Of a DNA stretch of 14,192 nt, positions 7,331 through 13,969 are shown piece after piece. Each line of letters opens with the position of its first letter. Within the stretch, counting starts at the first letter, position 1. The notes below the pieces were generated by a model. That model ran no database searches. It was not told the origin of the DNA and saw only the letters and a list, made by a program, of their open reading frames with translations. A program made the position numbers and the translations under genes. Source of the stretch: CAKPSH01 sp964634355 (lineage in GTDB: Bacteria > Bacillota > Clostridia > TANB77 > CAG-508); contig CAZWIF010000031.1 in the NCBI GenBank assembly GCA_964634355.1, positions 1 to 14,192 on the forward strand, read 5' to 3'.

Positions 7331-8671
7331 ATGGAGGATAATATTAAAGAAATAATAGAACTAACTGAAAATAAGAATGTTAATCTATTACATGATAAGT
7401 TAGATGACATGAATAGTGCAGATTTTCCAACTTTATTTGAGGAACTTGATGAACAACAATCTATAGTGATTTTTAGACTATTGTCTAAAGAAAAGGCTTC
7501 AGAAGTATTTGCAGAATTAGATTCAGACGTACAAGAAAGATTAATTAACTATTTGACTGATACAGAGCTTAAAAATATTATGGATCAATTATTTATGGAT
7601 GATGCTGCCGATTTAGTAGAGGAAATGCCGGCGAATGTAGTAAAACGTGTTTTAAAGAACACTAAAAATGAGAACAGAAAGATAATAAATGAATTGCTTA
7701 ATTATCCTGAAGACAGTGCTGGGAGCATAATGACTGTCGAATTTGTGGATTTGAAAGAGAATATGACTGTTCAAGATGCTTTTGATAGAATTAAGAGAAT
7801 AGGATTAAAGAAAGAGACAGTGTATAACTGTTATGTTACAGATGCTAAAAGAAAATTAATTGGTTCAGTTGAGCTTAAGGATTTAGTAGTAGCGGAAAAA
7901 AATGATATAATAAGAGATATTATGGACACAAATATTATTACAGTTACTACTATAATGGACAAGGAAGAGGTTGCAAAAAAATTTGATAAATATAATTTTA
8001 TGGCATTGCCGGTAGTGGATAAGGAGGAAAGATTAGTAGGAATTGTAACTATTGATGATGCTATAGATGTTATGCAAGATGAGGTTGCAGAGGATTTTGA
8101 AATAATGGCAGCTATGCAACCAAACGAGGACACTTATTTTAAGACAAGTGTATTTACGCATTCAAAGAATAGAATATTGTGGTTACTGTTTTTAATGGTA
8201 TCTTCAATAATAACTGGAACAATTATAACAAAATATGAGGAGGCTTTTGCTGCTGTTCCTTTGTTAGTTGCATTTATACCAATGTTAATGGATACTGGTG
8301 GAAATTGTGGTTCTCAAAGTTCAACTCTTATAATTCGTGGACTTGCAATGGATGAAATAAAATTAAAAGATTTTTTTAAGGTATGGTGGAAAGAGATTAG
8401 AGTTGCTGTGATAGTAGGTTGCATATTAGCAATTATAAATGGAGTAAGGATTTTAATTCAATATCAGAATTTACAATTAGGATTAGTTGTTGGAATTACA
8501 TTAATAATAACAGTAATTATTTCAAAATCATTAGGATGTATTTTGCCTATGTTGGCAAAAAGATTAAAATTAGATCCCGCTATTATGGCAGCACCATTAA
8601 TAACAACGATTGTGGATACATGTTCAGTACTTGTATTTTTTAATGTTGCAGTTATGATTATGGGGATTTAA
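7331..8671 (+). CDS. mgtE: Magnesium transporter MgtE
   Basis: A 446-residue Mg2+ channel gated by intracellular Mg2+. The full MgtE architecture is visible: an acidic N domain (about 1-125) with repeats such as LFEELDEQQSIVIFRLL, LDSDVQERLINYL and MDDAADLVEEMP; the linker NYPEDSAGSIMT (124-135); two CBS domains (about 136-192 and 195-255), which sense Mg2+; a connecting helix (about 256-280); and five transmembrane helices from about 283. The pore region carries PMLMDTGGNCGSQSSTLIIR (317-336) and the last helix has D429 in TTIVDTCS, the position of the essential pore Asp in Thermus MgtE. It starts 44 bases after the permease with a G-rich ribosome binding site, so it probably rides on the zinc-type transporter operon. 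There is no room for an M-box riboswitch directly upstream. Confidence 0.95.
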   Translation: MEDNIKEIIELTENKNVNLLHDKLDDMNSADFPTLFEELDEQQSIVIFRLLSKEKASEVFAELDSDVQERLINYLTDTELKNIMDQLFMDDAADLVEEMPANVVKRVLKNTKNENRKIINELLNYPEDSAGSIMTVEFVDLKENMTVQDAFDRIKRIGLKKETVYNCYVTDAKRKLIGSVELKDLVVAEKNDIIRDIMDTNIITVTTIMDKEEVAKKFDKYNFMALPVVDKEERLVGIVTIDDAIDVMQDEVAEDFEIMAAMQPNEDTYFKTSVFTHSKNRILWLLFLMVSSIITGTIITKYEEAFAAVPLLVAFIPMLMDTGGNCGSQSSTLIIRGLAMDEIKLKDFFKVWWKEIRVAVIVGCILAIINGVRILIQYQNLQLGLVVGITLIITVIISKSLGCILPMLAKRLKLDPAIMAAPLITTIVDTCSVLVFFNVAVMIMGI

Positions 8672-8682
8672 AAACAATTTCA

Positions 8683-8736
8683 AATCTTTTTGAAGATTGC
8701 GAAACAAAGTTTAAGGGCAGACCAAGCGTCTGCCCT
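8683..8736. terminator. Hairpins between convergent genes; the second is palindrome family 2 copy C
   Basis: Two stem-loops follow the mgtE stop: AATCTT-TTTG-AAGATT (8683-8698) and a 9-bp perfect stem AGGGCAGAC-CAAGC-GTCTGCCCT (8714-8736). A T-rich tract (TATTGTTGTTTTG) follows on the plus strand. The position, between converging genes, suits a terminator for mgtE. The core 8715-8735, read on the minus strand, matches the arm at 13970-13995 at 18 of 21 bases, so it is a dispersed repeat that may have been co-opted as a terminator. Confidence 0.6.
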
Positions 8737-8773
8737 ATTGTTGTTTTGCCACTTAGGTTTTTTGGTCTTATTT

Positions 8774-9317
8774 TTATAATACCGTAGATGTTTGTACATA
8801 AGTCTCGTCTGGTGGATACACATATTCATCTGTTGGCTTTTCTACTACTTCAATATTTGTGATTTCTATTATAGGAATTTCTCCGTGGTAATTTCCTTTT
8901 GTTATAGTGCCGAGTTATATTAATCCAAGTTCCGTCTGTGTATGAGGAAGCAGTTTCACAATGGCACAAGAATCCTACTACTAAAGTTTGAAAATCAGAA
9001 CTTATAACCATATCTCTAGCCAACACAAATTGTGTATCATCAAAATCATAAACTCTGTATATGTATCCTGAAAAACTTATTTTTTGTCCAATATAATTAT
9101 CCAAGTTGTCATGTACAGACTTTAATACATTTGTATAATTTGCTGTTGTCAAATTAAAGACCTCCTGTTCATTTAAAGTATCGTTTACAACGAAAGTAGA
9201 ATTATTAAATAATTTATAAATTGAGAATAGTACTATTAATAATATAATACATAAAAGTACAATAAGAAAAAATTTTAGAAGAAAATTAGAATTAATTTTA
9301 AAATTATATATAAACAT
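8774..9317 (-). pseudogene. Membrane-anchored protein resembling the TIGR03943/DUF1980 (YcgQ) C-terminal domain, frameshifted
   Basis: Read on the minus strand from the ATG at 9317 (AAAGGAG 6 bases upstream), the frame gives one transmembrane helix (about 13-36) and an extracytoplasmic domain: NYIGQKISFSGYIYRVYDF, TQFVLARDMVISSDFQTLVV, GFLCHCETASSY, TDGTWINIT. It then drifts into a basic tail and stops at 8850. With one base ignored near 8912, the original style resumes: GTITKGNYHGEIPIIEI, TNIEVVEKPTDEYVYPPDE, ending at the stop at 8774-8776. The join restores a beta-rich domain typical of the C-terminal half of TIGR03943 proteins, which usually pair with a DUF318 permease; that partner is not in the window. 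Repaired length is 180 residues. Only one TM is present, so this is a short, stand-alone version. Function is unknown. The family assignment is from memory of its motifs. The frameshift could be a sequencing error; if real, the shorter 155-residue product lacks the last strands. Confidence 0.72.
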
Positions 9318-9332
9318 TTAAATCTCCTTTTT

Positions 9333-9424
9333 AGACAAAGGAACGGGGATATTTTTTGGCTTTAAAGACTTGATTATGTTAATGGAGCAGAAAAATGTAA
9401 GACATAAATCCCGTACTTTTGTCT
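9333..9424. repeat. Imperfect inverted repeat between divergent genes
   Basis: The left arm 9333-9350 (AGACAAAGGAACGGGGAT) and the right arm 9408-9424 (ATCCCGTACTTTTGTCT) are inverted copies with two mismatches and one gap, separated by 57 bases without a coding frame. The 9318-9548 gap between the divergent genes holds nothing else that I recognise except the promoter near 9513. Confidence 0.55.
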
Positions 9425-9509
9425 GAGTCTGTCTGTTTGTAATATTTATGCATAGATAAAAAGATATATGACAGCATTTTAAAAAATAGTATGGACTTTT
9501 TAATAGAAA

Positions 9510-9518
9510 TGTTATAAA
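9510..9518 (+). promoter_or_regulatory. Probable extended -10 promoter of the TPR-uppP unit
   Basis: TGTTATAAA (TG at 9510-9511, TATAAA at 9513-9518) lies 30 bases ahead of the start at 9549. There is no good -35 hexamer, only TGGACT at 9492-9497 with a short spacer, so the call rests on the extended -10. Confidence 0.45.
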
Positions 9519-9534
9519 ATACAATGGTAAGTGG

Positions 9535-9540
9535 AAAGGG
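9535..9540 (+). promoter_or_regulatory. Ribosome binding site fixing the TPR gene start at 9549
   Basis: AAAGGG is 8 bases before the ATG at 9549. The in-frame GTG at 9531 lies upstream of this site and has no ribosome binding site of its own. Confidence 0.65.
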
Positions 9541-9548
9541 ATGATAAG

Positions 9549-10766
9549 ATGGCAATAGCTGAAAACATAATATTTAGCGTAATAGCATTCTATCTGTTTA
9601 TAGTAATGTTTTTTAAAATGATTAAAAAAAATGATACAGTATATATAGCTTTATTGGTATTGCAAGCTATTGGAATAGCAATTAATTTTATTGGAATAAT
9701 TTTCTATCTAAATTTTAATGTATATATAAAGATATTACTTTATTGTATTTCTATAATAATACCGTTAGCAATTATATTATTAGAAATTAAAGGAAAAAAT
9801 ATTGCCGAGATAATAAAATTGTTTATTGCAAGAATTTCATTAGCATGTAATAATACAAAATATGCAAAAAAAATATTATTAGAACTGGTAGCCAAATATC
9901 CTAATAGTTATGGGGCACATAGATATTTGGCAGAGGTGTATGAAAAAGAAGGTGGAATGAGGAAAGCAATAGATGAATTTGTAATAGCTGTGGATTTGAA
10001 TAAAAAAGATTATAATTCTTACTATAAAATATCATTTTTGTTGAGAGAACTAAATAAAAAAGAAGATGCAAAAGTAATGTTGGAAAATTTATTATCAAAG
10101 AAACCAGATTACTTAAAAGCCACTATTTTATTGGGTGATATACATTGCGATTTAGGAGAATATAAAGAAGCTTTGAATGTATATTCAAGTGGCTTGAAGT
10201 ATGCACCTAATAATTATGAGTTGTTATATAGTATGGGAATTGCTTATACGTTGTTAAATGACTTCCAAAATGCAAAAATATGTTATGAGAAGGCGGCTAC
10301 AATAAATAATCTATTGTTTAAGGCATATTATAATATAGCACAGATTAATCTTATCTCTAATGATTTAGATGAAGCTGAAGAATATTTTACAAAATCATTG
10401 GAGGATGAAGAACTGGAGGCAGATGCATATTATCATTTAGGAAAAATATATATGTTAAGGGGAGATTATGATAATGCAGTTAAATTTGTAAATCTTGCGA
10501 TACAACTTGATAATAATTACATAAAATTGGCAACAAAAGAACCTCTTTTTATACCAGTAGCTAGCAAATTTAATATTCCAATTATAGATGAGGAAGATAT
10601 AGTAGAGAAGAAGAGGACATTAACGCCAAGGGAGAAAGAGGCAAAATTACATTTGGAAAAGACATATAAAGTAGTAGATATGTTAAATATGGCAAAAACA
10701 AGAGTAAATAGAAAATCTAAGGAAAAAGATGAAAAACAAATTGAAAAAGAGGAAAGAGAAAAATAA
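9549..10766 (+). CDS. Membrane-anchored tetratricopeptide repeat protein, function unknown
   Basis: A 405-residue protein. Numbered from the ATG at 9549, three hydrophobic helices occupy about 5-25, 31-55 and 58-79, followed by a cytoplasmic region of TPR-like helical pairs at about 105-325: YAKKILLELVAKYPNSYGAH, RYLAEVYEKEGGMRKAIDEF, LGDIHCDLGEYKEALNVYSS, MGIAYTLLNDFQNAKICYEK, YHLGKIYMLRGDYDNAVKFV, with the W/L-G-Y-A-F-A-P spacing of TPRs. A highly charged coiled tail (about 355-405, ending in Lys/Glu runs) follows. TPRs mediate protein-protein contacts, so this is probably a membrane scaffold. I do not recognise a named family. It is followed 24 bases later by uppP with no terminator, so the two genes are probably co-transcribed, which hints at a role in envelope biogenesis but does not show one. 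Confidence 0.85.
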   Translation: MAIAENIIFSVIAFYLFIVMFFKMIKKNDTVYIALLVLQAIGIAINFIGIIFYLNFNVYIKILLYCISIIIPLAIILLEIKGKNIAEIIKLFIARISLACNNTKYAKKILLELVAKYPNSYGAHRYLAEVYEKEGGMRKAIDEFVIAVDLNKKDYNSYYKISFLLRELNKKEDAKVMLENLLSKKPDYLKATILLGDIHCDLGEYKEALNVYSSGLKYAPNNYELLYSMGIAYTLLNDFQNAKICYEKAATINNLLFKAYYNIAQINLISNDLDEAEEYFTKSLEDEELEADAYYHLGKIYMLRGDYDNAVKFVNLAIQLDNNYIKLATKEPLFIPVASKFNIPIIDEEDIVEKKRTLTPREKEAKLHLEKTYKVVDMLNMAKTRVNRKSKEKDEKQIEKEEREK

Positions 10767-10790
10767 ATCAAAAGAAGGGATTGAATTTAT

Positions 10791-11618
10791 ATGACTATAA
10801 TACAAGCAATTATTCTAGGAGTTGTACAAGGGTTAACAGAATTGCTACCAATTTCAAGTTCAGCACATTTAAATATTATTCCATGGATATTTGGCTGGAT
10901 GGATAATGCTAATTTTATGGAGGAGTTTAGTGGCTCTTTTGATGTAGCACTACATTTTGGAACTTTAATTGCAATAGGAATATTTTTCTTTAAAGATTGG
11001 ATTGAACTAATAACAGCAGGATTTAAGAAGGTAGCAAAAAAAGAAGAATCAACAGAAGGTAGAATGTTCTGGTATTTGGTTATAGCAACAATTCCGGCAG
11101 GAATTTTTGCCATAATATTAGATAAAATATCTGAAAAAATAATTGGCGATAATTTTGAATTAGAAATGATATTAATTGCAGTTGCTTTAATTATTATGGG
11201 TATAATTTTGGCTATTGTGGATAAAAAAGCAAAAAGTACATATAAGTATGAAGATATAACTTTAAAACAATCTATATTGGTGGGTATGTCGCAAGCAATA
11301 GCGGCAGCATTTCCCGGGGTTTCTCGTTCAGGGGTAACAATGACAGTTGCGAGAGCATTAAAAATAGATAGAGAAAGTGCTGCTAAATTTTCTTTTTTAT
11401 TATCAACACCAATAGTGGCAGCGGCAGTATTAGTAAATATAAATAATTTTGCATTAACATCATTATCCTTTTGGATAGGAGTTATAGCAAGTTTTGTAGT
11501 AGGATTATTTGTTATAAAATTTTTGATGAATTACTTAAAAAAAGGAAGTTTCAAAGGATTTGCAATTTATAGAGTAATACTGGGGATATTTATAATTTTG
11601 TATACAATAATTGTTTGA
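10791..11618 (+). CDS. uppP: Undecaprenyl-diphosphatase (BacA/UppP)
   Basis: A 275-residue membrane phosphatase that converts undecaprenyl diphosphate to undecaprenyl phosphate, recycling the lipid carrier for peptidoglycan and other wall polymers; overproduction of this family gives bacitracin resistance. Both BacA signature regions are present: QGLTELLPISSSAHL (13-27), containing the catalytic-type Glu17 and the SSS motif, and AAFPGVSRSGVTMTVARAL (172-190), containing Arg179 and Ser180. Hydrophobic helices cover the rest, including a C-terminal pair ending YRVILGIFIILYTIIV. Length matches the family (about 265-285). The variant LPISSSAHL instead of the commoner LPISSSGHL is a conservative change near the active site. 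The gene begins 24 bases after the TPR gene. Confidence 0.96.
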   Translation: MTIIQAIILGVVQGLTELLPISSSAHLNIIPWIFGWMDNANFMEEFSGSFDVALHFGTLIAIGIFFFKDWIELITAGFKKVAKKEESTEGRMFWYLVIATIPAGIFAIILDKISEKIIGDNFELEMILIAVALIIMGIILAIVDKKAKSTYKYEDITLKQSILVGMSQAIAAAFPGVSRSGVTMTVARALKIDRESAAKFSFLLSTPIVAAAVLVNINNFALTSLSFWIGVIASFVVGLFVIKFLMNYLKKGSFKGFAIYRVILGIFIILYTIIV

Positions 11619-11632
11619 ATAAATGTATAAAA

Positions 11633-11682
11633 ACGTTTCCAAAGGGAACGGTCCCTAAAATAAATTATTTTTAATTTATTTT
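11633..11682. terminator. Stem-loops after uppP, possible terminator
   Basis: After the uppP stop, CGTTTCC-AAA-GGGAACG (7-bp stem with one G-T pair) overlaps AGGGA-ACGG-TCCCT; the two stems are mutually exclusive. They are followed by a perfect AT-only inverted repeat, AAAATAAATTA-TTTT-TAATTTATTTT (11657-11682). The last arm ends in T-rich sequence. This could terminate the uppP transcript before the transketolase genes, but the AT stem is weak. Confidence 0.45.
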
Positions 11683-11710
11683 GTATAGTTAAATTGTTTG
11701 ACAAGAAAAG

Positions 11711-11716
11711 AAAGGA
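11711..11716 (+). promoter_or_regulatory. Ribosome binding site fixing the transketolase N-subunit start at 11725
   Basis: AAAGGA is 8 bases before the ATG at 11725. A TTG at 11698 is in frame but has no ribosome binding site and would add nine basic residues not typical of the family. Confidence 0.7.
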
Positions 11717-11724
11717 TTAAGGGT

Positions 11725-12540
11725 ATGAAAATTAAAGATGTAAATGAATTAAAAAATATTGCCAAAGAAGTTCGAAGAGGTATAATTGAAAGTATTTACA
11801 GTGGAAACTCAGGACATCCAGGGGGCTCACTATCATGTGCAGATATTTTAACTGTATTATATTTCAATCAAATGAATATAGATCCAGAGAAACCCGATGA
11901 TGAAGCAAGGGACAGATTTGTATTATCAAAAGGTCATGCCGCTCCTGCTCTATATAGTACATTGGCAAATAGAGGATATTTTCCAAAAGAAGAATTAAAA
12001 ACTTTGAGAAAATTAGGAAGTAAATTACAAGGACATCCAGATATGAATAAGGTATATGGAGTGGATATGACAACAGGTTCACTTGGACAAGGATTATCAG
12101 TTGCAAATGGAATGGCAATGGCGTCTAAATTAAAAAGTAATGGTTTAAGAGTTTATTGTTTATTAGGTGATGGAGAATTAGAAGAAGGTCAAGTTTGGGA
12201 AGCTGCTATGACATCAGCTCAATATAAATTGGATAATCTATGTGTAATAGTTGACAATAATAATTTACAAATAGACGGAGAAATAAAAGCAGTGAAGAAC
12301 TCTTATCCAATAGTTCAAAAATTTGAAAGTTTTGGGTTTTATGTTATAGAGGTTGATGGCAATAATATAGAGGAATTAATAAATGCATTTCAAACAGCAA
12401 AAATGGTAAAGGAAATGCCAACAGCGATTATTGCAAAAACTATAAAAGGAAAAGGAGTTTCTTTTATGGAAAATCAAGTTGGATGGCACGGCAAGGCACC
12501 AAACCAAGAACAATATGAACAGGCAATGAGTGAAATTTAA
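11725..12540 (+). CDS. Transketolase, N-terminal (pyrophosphate-binding) subunit
   Basis: A 271-residue protein that is the N-terminal half of a split transketolase. With the next gene it would form the thiamine-diphosphate enzyme that moves two-carbon units between sugar phosphates in the non-oxidative pentose phosphate pathway. Visible motifs, numbered from the ATG at 11725, are SGHPGGSLSCADIL (about 29-42, with His31), KGHAAPALY (about 70-78), TGSLGQGLSVANGMA (about 118-131) and the ThDP/Mg motif GDGELEEGQ (148-156) ending in DNNNLQIDG (177-185). The Asp, Glu and Asn residues that hold Mg2+ are present. Length is usual for the split form, common in Clostridia and archaea. It could also serve a different ketose or a DXPS-like reaction, but the motif set and the partner support transketolase. 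The partner starts 37 bases downstream. Confidence 0.94.
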   Translation: MKIKDVNELKNIAKEVRRGIIESIYSGNSGHPGGSLSCADILTVLYFNQMNIDPEKPDDEARDRFVLSKGHAAPALYSTLANRGYFPKEELKTLRKLGSKLQGHPDMNKVYGVDMTTGSLGQGLSVANGMAMASKLKSNGLRVYCLLGDGELEEGQVWEAAMTSAQYKLDNLCVIVDNNNLQIDGEIKAVKNSYPIVQKFESFGFYVIEVDGNNIEELINAFQTAKMVKEMPTAIIAKTIKGKGVSFMENQVGWHGKAPNQEQYEQAMSEI

Positions 12541-12577
12541 GAATGTCTTTAGATTTTATAAAGGAGAGTAGATAATT

Positions 12578-13516
12578 ATGAATTTAAATAATAAAATAGC
12601 TACAAGGCAAAGTTATGGTGAAGCTTTGGCAGAACTTGGAGAAAAGAATAAAGATATAGTTGTTTTAGATGCAGATTTATCGGAGTCAACAAAGACATGT
12701 ATATTCGCAAAAAAATTTCCAAAAAGATTTTTTGAAATGGGAATATCAGAACAAGATATGTTATCAACTGCAGCTGGATTAGCAGCTAGTGGTTTAACTG
12801 CATATGCAAGTACTTTTGCAGTTTTTGCAACAGGAAGAGCATATGATCAAATAAGAAATAGTATTTGCTATCCTAAGCTAAATGTTAAGATATGTGCTAC
12901 ACATGCTGGTGTTACTGTTGGAGAAGATGGAGCAACACATCAAATGCTTGAAGATATAAATTTGATGAGAGGATTACCAAACATGACTGTAGTAAGTCCT
13001 TCAGATGATACACAGACAAGATGGGCAGTTGAGGAAATTTCAAAGATACATGGACCTGTTTATTTAAGATTGGGAAGGTTTGCGACTCCTGTAATTTATG
13101 ATGAAAATCAAAAATTTGAATTTGGAAAAGGTATTCAAATAGGAGAAGGAAAAGAGGCTACAGTTATAGCAACTGGAGTATGTGTTTCTGAAGCAATCAA
13201 AGCACAAGAGGAATTAAAAAAAGAGGGAATAGATATTAGAGTGGTTGATATTCATACAATAAAACCAATAGATAAAGAACTAATTGTCAAAGCTGCAAAA
13301 GAGACCAAGAAAATTATTACAATAGAGGAACATAATATTATTGGTGGATTGGGTAGTGCTGTATGTGAGGTGTTATCTGAGGAATATCCAACAAAAGTAA
13401 CAAGAATGGGTATAAAAGACAGATTTGGGACTTCTGCTCCTGCTAGTGAATTAATAAGTTATTTTAAATTAGATGCTAAATCAATAATTGAAGAAATAAA
13501 AAAATCATCCATTTAA
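12578..13516 (+). CDS. Transketolase, C-terminal (pyrimidine-binding) subunit
   Basis: A 312-residue partner of the preceding subunit. The pyrimidine-binding domain (about 1-175) holds FEMGISEQDMLSTAAGLA, in which Glu58 is the conserved glutamate that activates the ThDP aminopyrimidine, then YASTFAVFATGRAYDQIRNS and the substrate-side histidines in ATHAGVTVGEDGATHQ (about 107-122), followed by PVYLRLGR. The C-terminal transketolase domain (about 185-312) includes IATGVCVSEAIKAQEEL and VVDIHTIKPIDKELIVKAA. AAAGGAGAG gives a strong ribosome binding site. The gene ends inside a terminator: its last codons form the ascending arm and its stop codon is in the loop. No break or odd residue is seen, so the two-subunit enzyme should be functional. 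Confidence 0.95.
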   Translation: MNLNNKIATRQSYGEALAELGEKNKDIVVLDADLSESTKTCIFAKKFPKRFFEMGISEQDMLSTAAGLAASGLTAYASTFAVFATGRAYDQIRNSICYPKLNVKICATHAGVTVGEDGATHQMLEDINLMRGLPNMTVVSPSDDTQTRWAVEEISKIHGPVYLRLGRFATPVIYDENQKFEFGKGIQIGEGKEATVIATGVCVSEAIKAQEELKKEGIDIRVVDIHTIKPIDKELIVKAAKETKKIITIEEHNIIGGLGSAVCEVLSEEYPTKVTRMGIKDRFGTSAPASELISYFKLDAKSIIEEIKKSSI

Positions 13517-13528
13517 GGATGATTTTTT
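13499..13528. terminator. Bidirectional intrinsic terminator
   Basis: A 12-bp perfect stem AAAAAATCATCC / GGATGATTTTTT with loop ATTTAA (13511-13516). The loop contains the TAA stop of the transketolase C-subunit. There is a T run on each strand, so it can end transcription both of the transketolase pair and of the converging small membrane protein gene, whose stop codon abuts it at 13529. Confidence 0.9.
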
Positions 13529-13831
13529 CTATGATTTTTGACGTATTATAATAGCAATTCCAAGGAGAATTAATATAATTCCAATTGCACATAACACTAT
13601 GTTTATCATATCAGATATGGTTAAGCTATCTAAAGCAGATTCTGCTGTTGTACTAGATACAGTTACTGAAGAACTCTGATTTGTAGTTGAAGTATTGGTC
13701 CCTGAACCATAAGTTGAGGTATCGCTATTTGATAAATTCATGTTTACATTTGAGGCATAAATATTAGAAATGTAAGTACATATAAACAACAATATAAAAA
13801 CAATTAATAATATTTGCATAATCTTTTTCAT
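13529..13831 (-). CDS. Small exported membrane protein with Ser/Thr-rich linker, function unknown
   Basis: A 100-residue protein read on the minus strand from the ATG at 13831, chosen because TTGGAGG lies just upstream; an in-frame ATG at 13897 has no such site and coincides with the promoter. Residues 1-27 look like a signal peptide (KKIMQILLIVFILLFICTY then NIYAS), residues 28-68 form a polar linker very rich in Ser, Thr and Asn, and residues about 74-95 form a C-terminal transmembrane helix (MINIVLCAIGIILILLGIAI) followed by the basic end RQKS. The protein would be anchored with its Ser/Thr region outside. There is no LPXTG or lipobox. I do not recognise a named family. A clear promoter and a terminator support a real monocistronic gene. 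Confidence 0.75.
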   Translation of the reverse strand: MKKIMQILLIVFILLFICTYISNIYASNVNMNLSNSDTSTYGSGTNTSTTNQSSSVTVSSTTAESALDSLTISDMINIVLCAIGIILILLGIAIIIRQKS

Positions 13832-13868
13832 TAATAAAACCTCCAATTTTTTCCTTTGACATATAAAT

Positions 13869-13897
13869 ATAATACACAAAATAAAAATAAAAGTCAA
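13869..13897 (-). promoter_or_regulatory. Promoter of the small membrane protein gene
   Basis: On the minus strand, TTGACT (13892-13897) and TATTAT (13869-13874) are separated by exactly 17 bases and lie 38 bases upstream of the ATG at 13831. Confidence 0.7.
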
Positions 13898-13969
13898 GAG
13901 ATAAATAAATTGCTTTTTGTATAAATAATCCCATTGTATCGTATAATTAAATAAATATATTCCTCTTTC

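Noticed and set aside
8419..8643. A plus-strand frame inside mgtE
   Set aside because: It overlaps the conserved pore region in another frame, has no ribosome binding site, and has an Asn/Tyr/Ser-rich composition typical of AT-rich shadow frames.
9318..9524. A 68-residue minus-strand frame directly upstream of the DUF1980-like gene
   Set aside because: No ribosome binding site, low-complexity composition, and it runs across the inverted repeat and the plus-strand promoter.
10787..11113. A 108-residue minus-strand frame opposite uppP
   Set aside because: It is antisense to conserved BacA motifs with no start signal and no recognisable domain.
13832..13897. Longer start of the small membrane protein at 13897
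   Set aside because: It would begin inside the -35 box of a good promoter and has no Shine-Dalgarno sequence; the ATG at 13831 has TTGGAGG.
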